Positions 17,262 through 27,600 of a stretch of 64,000 nt of DNA are shown here, in pieces (within the stretch, counting starts at the first letter, position 1; every line of letters starts with the position of its first letter). The translations under genes were made by a program, and so were the position numbers. The stretch is taken from the NCBI GenBank assembly GCA_030432695.1, contig JAUILN010000002.1:496001-560000 (forward strand), read 5' to 3'. The notes under the pieces were generated by a model that saw only the letters and a list, made by a program, of their open reading frames with translations, was not told the origin of the DNA and searched no databases. Source of the stretch: a bacterium. Its GTDB lineage: Bacteria; Planctomycetota; UBA1135; UBA2386.

Positions 17262-18857
17262 CTAGCCAGCGCCGTCTGCGCTGAGCAAGGTCGTCAGACG
17301 CGCGCTCACCGCCGCCATTCCAGGCCTCCAGACCATCGCCCCGACTCCGTCGATCGAGCCGTCCCCGTGGCATGCGAAGAAGTGCTCTTCGCTCCCCGGG
17401 TGGAGCACCCAGACACTACGAGCTTCCGGAATGGCATCTCGATAGGCGTGCATCTTGTGCAGGTCGCCGGAGCGCGCGCGTCGACGATCGCTCCCCGATT
17501 CCCCTCCATCGATCGTCTGCGCATAGCGGAACTTGGCATCGAAGAGATGCAGACCAGCGTGAGGCCCGGCCGGGATCCGTAGCAGGATGTCTGGCCGGAG
17601 GACCACGGAGTAGGAGCGATGCTCGGTGTTCCCACGTCCGAACGACTGGTTGTAGCGAAGCTCGGCTCCGTCCGACCAGGCGACACGGAAGCCGTGGCGC
17701 GCAATCAGACCCCAGGGACCTGCCGGGAACGATTCGGCCGCGGAAGCCGGACCTCGGAACTGCTCCATCACCGCGACCATTCGGAAGAAGCACCAGAGCT
17801 CGTAGAGTTCGGCGATATCTCGAATCTCGAGCAACCTGCGCATGTCGATCAGGTCGCGCGGCAGCCTGCTCCGCTGGCGCATCCGGACATGCACGGACCA
17901 CACGCCGCGGTATCCGCGCCGGGACTGCAACACCGTGGACGCACCAGGGAGCAGCTCCATGCGACCGACTGCTTGCCAGAGCCGACTCCGAAGAAACGGC
18001 TCCAACCGACCCGACACGAGGACGGCCTCGCTGCGCAACCGGGTGACGCCAGAGCTTTGCCGTTCGTCGCAGAGGCCGCGCACCGCGCTGCAGATCGATG
18101 CACACTCGTCGAGGAAGGCCTTCACGAAACGGTTCTCAGGTGTGTCGACGGTCCACTCGGGTCGCTCGTCCTCGATCTCGGCAGGCAGCGCTCCCCGAAG
18201 ACGTCGAGCGAGGCTCACACCTACGAGTCCGCGCGCCGGCTCGAGCGGGTAGCGGCCCGAGAGGATGCCGTGAAGCTGGTGCGCGCCGACGGAGGATACG
18301 AGCCCGACCGGGCGTCTCTGGGAGATTCGCACCACCTTGCGATGCGGATCGGCGACCACCTGCCGCAGAGCCGGAATCAGTGCCTCGTCGGCGGTTCGGT
18401 TCGACGGCGAGCTCACGTACCGCAACCACGCAAAGCGGTGCAGTAGCGCATCGTCGTGGTCGCCCACGCCGCGTCGCTCGAACGGCGACGCGCCACCACC
18501 GGAGCCGAACGGCAGATTCGAGGCCACGGCGGACAGGTCCCGGAGCATTCCATCGAAGTCGTCCTCGGACCACTTCCCAGACCGCACCTCCAAGCGACCC
18601 AGCGGCCCCCCGTCGTACCAGCCCACTCCATTGCCGAACCGGAGCAGAACGGTCGCACCCAGGTCTTCGGCAAGCGGCGCGAGGGCATCGACCACCTTGT
18701 CACGGCTCTCCTGCTCGCCGGCGACCAACCATTCGTGCCGTCCGTCGAGCCGCAGAGAGCCATCGCGGAGTCGTTCTGCCCGCGCAGGTGGCCGCCCCTG
18801 GCTCCGACGGCGGGCCCGGATCGTCAATCCACCGATCCTCTGATCATCACCTGTCAT
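17262..18857 (-). CDS. McrC-like DUF2357 protein with PD-(D/E)XK nuclease domain
   Basis: The 531-residue protein matches the pattern of McrB-associated DUF2357 restriction components. A beta-rich N-terminal region is followed by helices (TPENRFVKAFLDEC near 235) and the signature ELYELWCFFRMV near 365. A C-terminal nuclease core follows: RPDILLRIP, then LFDAKFRYA at about 438-446 (the D..DAK part of a PD-(D/E)XK site), and HKMHAYRDAI. In such pairs the nuclease cleaves DNA selected and translocated by the McrB-like partner. Its ATG overlaps the partner's stop as ATGA, so subunits are made in fixed ratio. No DNA methyltransferase lies nearby, which fits a modification-dependent (type IV-like) system. 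The exact class is uncertain. Confidence 0.8.
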   Translation of the reverse strand: MTGDDQRIGGLTIRARRRSQGRPPARAERLRDGSLRLDGRHEWLVAGEQESRDKVVDALAPLAEDLGATVLLRFGNGVGWYDGGPLGRLEVRSGKWSEDDFDGMLRDLSAVASNLPFGSGGGASPFERRGVGDHDDALLHRFAWLRYVSSPSNRTADEALIPALRQVVADPHRKVVRISQRRPVGLVSSVGAHQLHGILSGRYPLEPARGLVGVSLARRLRGALPAEIEDERPEWTVDTPENRFVKAFLDECASICSAVRGLCDERQSSGVTRLRSEAVLVSGRLEPFLRSRLWQAVGRMELLPGASTVLQSRRGYRGVWSVHVRMRQRSRLPRDLIDMRRLLEIRDIAELYELWCFFRMVAVMEQFRGPASAAESFPAGPWGLIARHGFRVAWSDGAELRYNQSFGRGNTEHRSYSVVLRPDILLRIPAGPHAGLHLFDAKFRYAQTIDGGESGSDRRRARSGDLHKMHAYRDAIPEARSVWVLHPGSEEHFFACHGDGSIDGVGAMVWRPGMAAVSARLTTLLSADGAG

Positions 18858-21460
18858 TCGATGAACGACGTGAAGCCCTGGGTCTGCAATCTGCGCCGCA
18901 TCCGCCAGATCTTGGCACCGAATCGTGGCAGGCGTGGAGAGAGCAGATCGCCTGAGTCCTCGGAGACGTCAGCCTCCTCGGCCTCGGCACGCAACTGTTG
19001 CTCGGTTGTGAGCCGTCCTCGGGCGAGGCACCAACCAGACTCTCCGCAGGCTCTGTCGACATCTCCTCGGGACGGTTCATTTCCGAACACCGCGAACGCG
19101 AGCAGGCGATCCAGCAAGGGCTCCAGCTCCTGCTGCGTGCCGTGCAGCTTCGGCAAGACCTTGTGGAGCAAGGCCAGATCCAGCGCCGCATCCGCTACCT
19201 CCTCGCCGCCTTGCTCGATCGCCAACAGCACGAAGCGAGCGACCTCGTTGGCCACGCGGTATCCGAAGTGTCGATGCTCTCCCTCCAGAACGGCGTGCAC
19301 GGAACGCACGGCGTCCGCAGCATCGGGGAACTGCTCGCCGAGGCGGGTCCAGTCGCGAGGTTCCGGGCCTCGCTCCCGAACGAGCGACTCGGGCAAGGCC
19401 TGAAGCCACAGAGCCCCGTCATCCTCCGGCCCGACGTCGCTCCATTCGGTACCGAGGTCGACCTCGTTGAACTCGAGCGTGAAAGCACGGTCGAGCACCT
19501 TGGAACTGAACATGTAGGTCGACTCGTCGACGTTGACGGTGCCGACGAAGAACAGGTTGGGTGGTACACAGATCTGCCGTGGCACGACCGGGCCCTCCCG
19601 ACTTCCGTCCTCGACCGCTTCGACATCGTGGAGTGACAGGGGCTCACCGGACTCGAGCGCCGACAGAAAGTCCGCGAAGTAGTGCTCGACGCGCGCGAGG
19701 TTCATCTCGTCGAGGATCGCGAAGAATGGATGCTCGGGGTGGCGAGTTGCACGAAGCACGAGATCCAGGAACGCGGTCGTGACGTACTGTTCGGTGATGG
19801 GATTGAAGTAACCGAGCAATCCGCGTTGGTCGGTCCAGTCTGGACGCACCGGGACGACGACGAGATTCGGGATCGTGGTCACCTCCTCGACCGTCGCCGG
19901 GAGGCTGATCTTCAGACCGACCGCCTCGCCGTCCTCCTCGACTGGCTCGAGGACGAACTTCTGCCCTTCCTCGACACTCTCCCGGAACCAGCGACCCGCG
20001 TCCTTCGAGAACAGCAGGATGGCCACATTGCGCTGATCGTTCTTCCAGACCGTCTGCTCGAGACTGCCTCCCGGGTACTCGAGTCGGACGCGAGGACTCC
20101 GCCCATCGACCTTCTCCGGCCAGTCGAACTGGGTTGCGAGCTCGACGGGGATGACAGTCCGGGCGTACTTCAGCATGTAGGGCGCAACCGTGATCTCGAG
20201 CGCCTGAGACGACGTCGCCACGGCACGACGATGGACGGTGCGTGCCGGATGAGCCCGCGCGACCTCCATCGCCAAGCGAGTCTTTCCGGTCCCGGAGATG
20301 CCGCTCAGGATGACGAAGCGCTTGGTCTGCAGGGCGAGGAGGAAGTCGGCAACGACTTCTGACGTGAACCGCAGCTGAGCTTTCCCGAGGCCGCTCAGCA
20401 CCCGCTCGAAGTGCCCTCCACGACGCTCCTCGGCAATTCCTGTACGGGGTGTCGCTTCCGCCCCCCCTGCGCCGTCGACGATCGAACGAAAGGTCGCAGG
20501 CCCCAGTTCGATGAGCGTCCGCCGCCAGCTGCGTTGATCGACGGGAAAAGGTTCGACCGCCTGCCAACGCACCTTCAAGACGTGCGCGTGCTCTCCTCGC
20601 TCGGGCTCGAACGAATAACTCCGCTCCACCTCTCCGATCCCGAGCACCTCGCTCGTTCCCCGATTGGCCAACACGCGGTCGCCGGGAGCGATGTGCCGGA
20701 ACTTCCAGACCTGATCGGCGCCAGCCCGCGTGTAGGTCGAATCCTCCGCCTCGATGCGCGCGCGCTCGGCCTCGAACTCCTCCTTGCTCCCGAAGCGTCG
20801 AACATCACCGAGCCGATCCCAGCCGATCGTGGCCTCACCGTTCTCGCACCACGCCGGCCAGAGCTTGCCACCCGACTCCGGCGCGATCTTCCAGTAGTGG
20901 GTCTGCCCCTGGACTGCGTAATCCGGCTCCGGCAGTTGAACGGCGAGGTCTTCCGCAAGCACCTGGAGGGCTCCGGAGCTATGGGACTCCCACCAGATGA
21001 TGCGGCGCCCCTTCTCCTTGTTGGCTAGCGACTGCTCGACCGACGCGAGGACTGCGCCCCTCAGGCGGCGCAGCACCTCCAAGAGGTCCTTGCGGGAGAA
21101 GCGCCACACGCGGGAATCGGGAAGGTCCTGGATACGCCCCTCCTTGCCGATTGCCCGCTGCGAAACCCAGGCCCGATCGTCGGGACCGACCGTCGATAGA
21201 TCGCAGCGAACCTGCAACTCGCGCTCATGCACCTCGATCGCCTTCGACCAACCGGTGTTCAGCGCGAGGCGCCGCACACCCAGCGTGAGCCCGAAACCGG
21301 CCGGGTGCTCTCGGCATGCCGCGATGCAGTCGCCGAACAGTGCGTAGGCGACCCGCCGTTCCTCCGGCTCGGGCAAGACGCGGAGTTCGAGGATCGCGCG
21401 CGCCTGCTTCGGATCCGCGCGATCGAGGTCGGCGAGTCGGCTCGGAAGTCTGTCGCTCAT
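18854..21460 (-). CDS. McrB-like AAA+ protein with EVE/PUA-like N-terminal domain
   Basis: The 868-residue protein has an EVE-like module at about 185-300 (HYWKIAP, ATIGWDRLGD, VWKFRHIAPGDRVLANRG, VLGIGEVE), a fold that reads modified bases. An McrB-type AAA+ motor follows: Walker A GISGTGKT (387-394), Walker B FAILDEMN (580-587) and the signature TVNVDES (641-647), which replaces McrB's NTAD-type motif. KVLDRAF (654-660) follows with the arginine. These motors drive the McrC-like nuclease encoded next, with an ATGA overlap. The start at 21460 is chosen because upstream in-frame sequence lacks family character and lies over the divergent gene. No clear Shine-Dalgarno precedes it. It is 178 bases from the divergent giant gene. 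The target modification is unknown. Confidence 0.85.
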   Translation of the reverse strand: MSDRLPSRLADLDRADPKQARAILELRVLPEPEERRVAYALFGDCIAACREHPAGFGLTLGVRRLALNTGWSKAIEVHERELQVRCDLSTVGPDDRAWVSQRAIGKEGRIQDLPDSRVWRFSRKDLLEVLRRLRGAVLASVEQSLANKEKGRRIIWWESHSSGALQVLAEDLAVQLPEPDYAVQGQTHYWKIAPESGGKLWPAWCENGEATIGWDRLGDVRRFGSKEEFEAERARIEAEDSTYTRAGADQVWKFRHIAPGDRVLANRGTSEVLGIGEVERSYSFEPERGEHAHVLKVRWQAVEPFPVDQRSWRRTLIELGPATFRSIVDGAGGAEATPRTGIAEERRGGHFERVLSGLGKAQLRFTSEVVADFLLALQTKRFVILSGISGTGKTRLAMEVARAHPARTVHRRAVATSSQALEITVAPYMLKYARTVIPVELATQFDWPEKVDGRSPRVRLEYPGGSLEQTVWKNDQRNVAILLFSKDAGRWFRESVEEGQKFVLEPVEEDGEAVGLKISLPATVEEVTTIPNLVVVPVRPDWTDQRGLLGYFNPITEQYVTTAFLDLVLRATRHPEHPFFAILDEMNLARVEHYFADFLSALESGEPLSLHDVEAVEDGSREGPVVPRQICVPPNLFFVGTVNVDESTYMFSSKVLDRAFTLEFNEVDLGTEWSDVGPEDDGALWLQALPESLVRERGPEPRDWTRLGEQFPDAADAVRSVHAVLEGEHRHFGYRVANEVARFVLLAIEQGGEEVADAALDLALLHKVLPKLHGTQQELEPLLDRLLAFAVFGNEPSRGDVDRACGESGWCLARGRLTTEQQLRAEAEEADVSEDSGDLLSPRLPRFGAKIWRMRRRLQTQGFTSFIE

Positions 21461-21638
21461 AGGTAGAGGAGTGGAGCCTAGGAGGCGGCCGAGGCTACTC
21501 CCAGCGCGCTCTGGCCTCCGGATTCTCCCCAAGAGAGGGCGTCCGACACGCCGATCCAGCCTGGATGCGTGACCCGAGCACGCGAGCAAGTCGGGAGCCC
21601 ACTCGAGCGTAGTCATCCTGCCCCGAACGGAATCCGCA

Positions 21639-24600
21639 ATGAACGCACGGCCCCACTCCCCCGCACTCTTGGTTGGCGTCCTGGCAATGACCTGCGTTGC
21701 GTCCGCTGGCCTGACCGCCCAAGCGCCGCGCGCCGCCCCCGCCCCCGGCCCCCTCGAGATCCGGGTGCACTGGGCCGACGACGGCAAGCCGGTCGAGGAC
21801 GCGCTGCTGCAGATCGGTCCGCGCTTCGCGGCCACGGCGGTGGGTGGAGTGGCGACGATCGACGGGCTGCCGGGTGGGCGGCACGTGCTGGTGGTCGAGC
21901 ATCCGGAGAGTGCGCGGGTGGAGCTGCAGCTCGAGCTGCCGGCGGGGATGCGGGAGCCGTGGACCGTCGCGCTGCCGCGGGCGCCGCGGATCGCCGACGC
22001 GGTGCTGCGGGTGGTGCTCGGGGAGGGCGACGGCCAGCCGGTGGCGGGTGCCATGCTGCGGTTGACGCCGGTCGAGATGGCGGCGGCTTCGCAGGGGCAG
22101 GTGTTCGCGACGACCGCGGGTGACGGGAAGGTGGAGCTGCGCGACCTGCCGGCGGGGCGCTGGCGGGTCGACTACGGCGCGCCGGGCTGCGCCGACGCGA
22201 GCGCCGAGGTGACGCTGCCGGGGGCCGACGGTGAAGAGCCGCCGGTGCTCGAGCTGGTGCGGGCCACCGAGACCACCGAGTTCGAGGTGCAGATCGTCGA
22301 CCGCGCGGGCGGGACTCCGTTGGTTGGTGCTTCGGTGCAGCTCGCCGGGGCGTGGCCCGCGGCTCCGCTCGCCGAGGGGACGACCGACACGGCTGGTCGC
22401 GTGCGCTTCGAAGGCGTGCGGCTCGGGACCTTCAGCCGCACCGCGGCCGACGGCTCGCTGGCGGTCACCCACCGCCGCGCCACGCTGCGCGTCGAGGCCG
22501 CGGGGCACGTCGCCCGCACCGTACCGATCCAGTTGGCCGGCCGGGCACCGACGGTGGTCGCGCTCGACTCCGCAGCGGAGACGAACGAGCACGAACCCAA
22601 CGACACGCCCGACACCGCCGAGTCCCTGCCGCTCGGCGCGCCGCGCGTCTTGACCTTCGCCACGGCCAGGGACTCCGACTGCTTCGCGTTCCAGCTCGAC
22701 GACGCCGCGCTGTTCGTCGCCGAGATCGGTCCGAAGAATCCCTGCCAGGTCGAGTTCGAGCTGCTCGACGCGCGCGGCGAGCGGATCGCGATCCAGGGCG
22801 AACACGGCGGGCGCGCGATCCGCATGGCGCGCGGTCTGCCACCCGGCCGCTACGTGTTGCGGGTCGGCGAGTGGGGTCGCGACACGGCGTGTGCGGAGCC
22901 ACTGACGCTGCGCACCGAGCTGCACACCGCACCCGACGCGCACGAGCCCAACGACCTGCGCGCCCAGGCCCGACGCGTGTATCCCGGCGAACGGATCCGC
23001 GGCGCGTTCCTGCCGACCGGCGACGACGACTGGTTCCGGATCGAGGTCGAAGCGGCCGGCACGCTGCGCGCGGAGCTGCCGCCGCACGTGCTGCAGCAGG
23101 AACTGCTGGTCTACGACCCGCACGGCACGCGGATCGGCCAGGCCGGCGTGCACCGCGGCAACGCGCTGTCGCTCGACGTGCCGCTCACACCCGGCAGCTA
23201 CACGCTGCAGCTCCGCGAGTGGGGCGACGACGCCGAGTCGGTCGAACCCTACGAGCTGGCGCTGACCTTCTTCGCCGGCGACGCGGCTGCCGATCTCCGA
23301 CCCGGCACCGGCGCAGTTACCCGCGGCGTGGGTCGCGAACTCGCAGCCCGCGGGTTGGCCGCCGATCGACTGGAACGGCGCGGCGACGTGGACGTCTACC
23401 GGGTCCCGCTCGACAGCTCCGGCCGCCTGCACGTCACCGCGCGCAGCTCGACCCAGCTCGAGGTCCGCGCCTTCGACCAGCACGGCCGCCGGCTCGGCAG
23501 CCACGCCGCCCATGCGCGGCAGGGCGTCGGCTTCGTCTGCGACGTGGCCGGCCCGCTGGTGGCCTGGCTCGAAGTCCGCGAATGGGGTGACGACGCCTGG
23601 TCGCCCTCGCCCTACACGCTGCGCACCTGGTGGGAGCCGTGTGACGAGCACGAGTTCGCCTGGCGCAACGACACTGCCGACACCGCCACCCCGATCCGCC
23701 CCGGCGAGATGCTGCGCGGCAACGTCGGGCTCCGCGGCGACGTGGACCGCTACCGCCTCGACCTCGACCATCCGAGCCACGTGGTGGTGCGCGGCATCGC
23801 TCCGACGCAGGCCAGCGTCGCGATCGTCGGCGGTGGCGACGAGCGTGAACTCGCGCGCAGCGACCGGCACGCGCGCACCGAACTCGTCGTGGCCGCCGAC
23901 GTCCCGGCCGGCCCGGCCTGGATCGTGGTCCGCGAATGGGGCGACGACGCGGCCAGCGTGGGCCACTACCGCTACACGACCGAGGTGCAGCGCGCGGAGC
24001 CCGAGGAGCTGCCGCCCGACTGCGCGCGCGAACTGCCGCGCCGTCTCGAGGTGGGCATGGCCGAGTCGTTCGTGATCGACCGGGTCGGCGACCGCGACAC
24101 CTTCCTGGTCGACGTCGCCGCGGCCGGCCCGGTGCACTTCCGCCTGCGCGCGCCGCTGCAGTACGAGTGGCAGGTGTTCGACGACCGCAGCGGTGAGAAG
24201 GTCGCCGGCTACGGCCGGCACGCCAACCAGGAGAGCCATCAGGCGATCCAGGCCGGCGGCCCGACCCGCTACCGCATCGAGATCACCGAGTGGGGCAACG
24301 ACGGCCGCAGCCATGAGCCGGGCTTCGTGCAGGTGGCCCGCGACGAGCGGCCACTGGTGGCCTGCCGCGGCATCGCCGAGCAGCCGGATCCGAGCGACCC
24401 GACGCGGATCGCCTTCCGCCTCGAGGACTGGAGCGCGGCGCACACGGTCCACCCCGCCAGCGCCGCGCTGGACGTCGACCGCGACGGCCGCATCGACCTG
24501 CAGGTGCCGGTCGACGGCACCAGCGCCGAGGTCCGCTTCCCGAGCGAGGGCTTCCAGGTCTGCGACCTGTGGTGGACCGGCCCCGCCGGCGAGCGCACCC

Positions 24601-27600
24601 GACGCACGCTGTGGGTGGACACCACCGGACCGGTCGAGCGCAGCGGCGTGCGGCTGTGGGTCCAGCATCCGGCACCGGATGCGGAGGTCTTCGCCGACGA
24701 TCCCGCCCTGCTCAGCGCGATCAGCTACACCGGCGCACCGCTGCGCGAGGCGCGCGTGGAGCTCGGCGACCGGGTGCTGGCCCGCGCGACCACAGCACCG
24801 TTCCGGCTCGACGTGGACTGGCGCGCGCTCACCCGCGGCGAACCGCTGGAGCTGCGCTTCGTGGCGCGCGATGCCCGCGGCGAGACCGGCGAGGTGCGAC
24901 GCCGGGTCACGGTGTCCGAGTACTTCGGCCTCACCCCCGACGACGGCACGCAAGCCACCGGCGAACGGGTCACGGTGGCCTGGGACGGCGCCTCGTTCGG
25001 CGACGCCCGGGTCCGCGTCCGGCCGCTCGGCGCCACGGAGACCGACTGGCGTGAGATCGTCGGCACCCGCGGCCGCCAGCGCGCGGTGGTGCTCGATGGC
25101 CTGCAGCCCGGCGTCGCGCACGAGTTCCAGCCGCTGGGTGGCAACTCCCCCGGCCCGGTCCGGCGGGTCACCCGGGTGAAAGGACTGGCGTTCGGCCGGC
25201 CGAGCTACGGCGCGTCGATCGCCCGCGACTACGACCAGCGGCTACCGATCTCGGTGCGCAACCACGCCGAGGAGCCGCGCACCGTGCGGCTGCGCTGCGG
25301 CGAGCCGGCCGAGGGTCTACTGCTCGCGGGCTTCGTCGGCGAAGGCTGCGAGGGCGAACCGATCCAGCTCGGTCCGGGCGAGGAACGGGAGTTCCTGCTC
25401 GGGCTCAGTGCGCAGGACGTGCTGCGCCCCGACCACTCGTTCCAGGTCTTCGTCGAGGCGCTCGACGCGCCGGGGACCGCCGACCAGGCGCAGGTCGAGG
25501 TCCACGTGAACCTGCCGAAGGTGGAGCTGCGCTGGGAGGACCTCGGCCCCACCGAGGACGGGCTCGGCCACCGCTTCCGCCTGCACAACGCCGGCGACGC
25601 GCTGACCGACCTGCGGGTGGCCACCGCCAATGACGCGCTCACGGTCTCGCCGAGCGTGGCCCACGGCCTCTTGGAACGCCGCGCGACGCGCGACTTCGTG
25701 GTGCGACCGAAGCTCCATCAGGGCTTCCAGCGCGCCGCGGGTACCTTGCGCGCCGGCGCGTTCGTGACCGACGTCGAGCAGCCGGTCGAGATCGCGCTGC
25801 CCGACGGCGAGAGCCTGTTCCAGGTGGAACTCGCACCGGACGCCGCCGACGAGGACCCTCTCGACGAGGAGCTGCTGCACCGCGCGCGCACGCTGTCGGC
25901 CTACTACCTCGACCCCGCGGTGGTCGACTGGTCGCAGCGCACCGACCCTGAGGACACCGACGGCGACGACCGCGCCGACCGCTGGCGGGTCCGCGACGAG
26001 CTCGAAGGCATCGAGTGGGTCGGCGACGACGGCGATGGCGACGGCGAGGTGGACTTCGTCCGCGCCGACGTCGGGTTCGACGGCCGCTTCGACCACGCCG
26101 CGTTCCGCAATGCCGAAGGCGGCTGGGAGCCGACCAACCTGGTCGACGCCTGGCTGGAGCTCGGCTTCTCGCTGCCTTGGCGACGCGGGGTCTACCAGAA
26201 GCACGACGTCGAGCTGCTGCTGAACGGCTCGGTGGTCGACTCCCTCGACGACCAGATCCCCGAGGGCGGCTACGTGTTCCCGCTGCAGCCCGCACAGCTC
26301 CGCTTCGACAGCAACGGCGCGGCCGGCGAGCAGGAGGTCGAGATCCGCTCGACGCACCTGCGCGGCGGCCACTACGTGGTCAGCTCGGACTTCGCGCTGC
26401 GCACGCGGATGACCGGCGCGCGGGTCTGGGCCGCGGGTCGCACCGCCGAGGAGGCGCGCGAGCGGGCCCTGGCCCACGACGACGTGGTGCTGGACGCCCC
26501 CGACTTCGCGGTGTCGAGCGCCGAGCTGGTGCTCGAGGGCCCTGCCGAACCGAAGCGCGGCGACACGCTGACGCTCACCGTGCCGGTGCGCAACCTCGGC
26601 GCGCGCGCCACCCGCGACGTCGCGGTGGCGTTGGTCGCCGGCGAGGGCAGTAGCGCGGTGGAGATCGCCCGGGCCTGGTTGGAAGAGGTCCCGCTGCTCG
26701 GCGCCCGCAATGCGCGCTTCGAGTGGCGGGCCGGCGCCGGCGACCGCGTGTTGCGGGTGGTGGTCGATCCCGACCACGAGCACGGCGACTGGAGTCCGAC
26801 CAACGACGAGGCCCGGGTCGCGGTGCGGATCGCGGGCGACGACCAGGCGCCCACGCTGGAGATCGACGGACTGGCCGAGAACGCGGTCCTCGACACGCCG
26901 CGGTTCTCCTTCGACGCCCGCGCCGACGACGACGGCGGCGTGGCCCGGATCGAGGCCCGGATCGACGACGGTCTGTGGCAGGAGGTCCGCGGCACGGAAG
27001 CCGGTGCGGCGACGCTGCGCGGGATGCTGCAGCCCGGCGCGCACGCGGTGCAGGTCCGCGCCATCGACGGCGGCGGCAACGTGACGCTGCGTGAGCTGGG
27101 GGTCCGCGTGGACGCACCGCTGCCCGAGGCGACGCTGTCCGAGCCGGCCGAGGGAGCGGAGTTGGACGCCGACCGCACGGCGGTGACCCTCGACGTCGGC
27201 CCGGACGCCGCGGACGCCGCGGTGCGCGTCAACGGTGGGCCGTGGATCCACGCACCACTCAGCGGCCGGACCGCCCGCGCCGAGGTGCCGCTCGGCTACG
27301 GCAACCACGATCTCGAAGCGGTGGTGGTGGACGACCAGGGGGCGCGCCGGCACCTGACGCGAGCAGTCCGCGGCCTGCGCCAACCCGGTCCCACCGACGT
27401 CCCGTTCGTCCCCGACTACCTCGACGACACGATGCGCCTGCCGTTCGACGACTTCGGCGCGATCGACCTCTTGGCCGACGGCGACCGGCTGTTCGTCGAC
27501 GACGAACCCGCAGCGCAGTCCGTGGACGACAGCCCACGCGCCGGCGAGCCGGCGGCAGCGCTGCCCGAGCCGGAGGCGCCGCGGCCGGCGTTCGTGCCGT

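Noticed and set aside
21461..21616. Upstream ATG (21616) for the McrB-like gene
   Set aside because: The added residues lack family character. The ATG at 21460 gives a natural N-terminus, although neither has a good ribosome site.
22580..24300. Regularly spaced repeats considered as CRISPR or DNA-level tandem repeat
   Set aside because: The period is about 354 bases in one reading frame with diverged DNA; these are protein domain repeats.
21495..25121. 1208-residue frame antisense to the giant gene
   Set aside because: Composition is that of an antisense shadow in GC-rich DNA and it overlaps a gene with strong domain structure.
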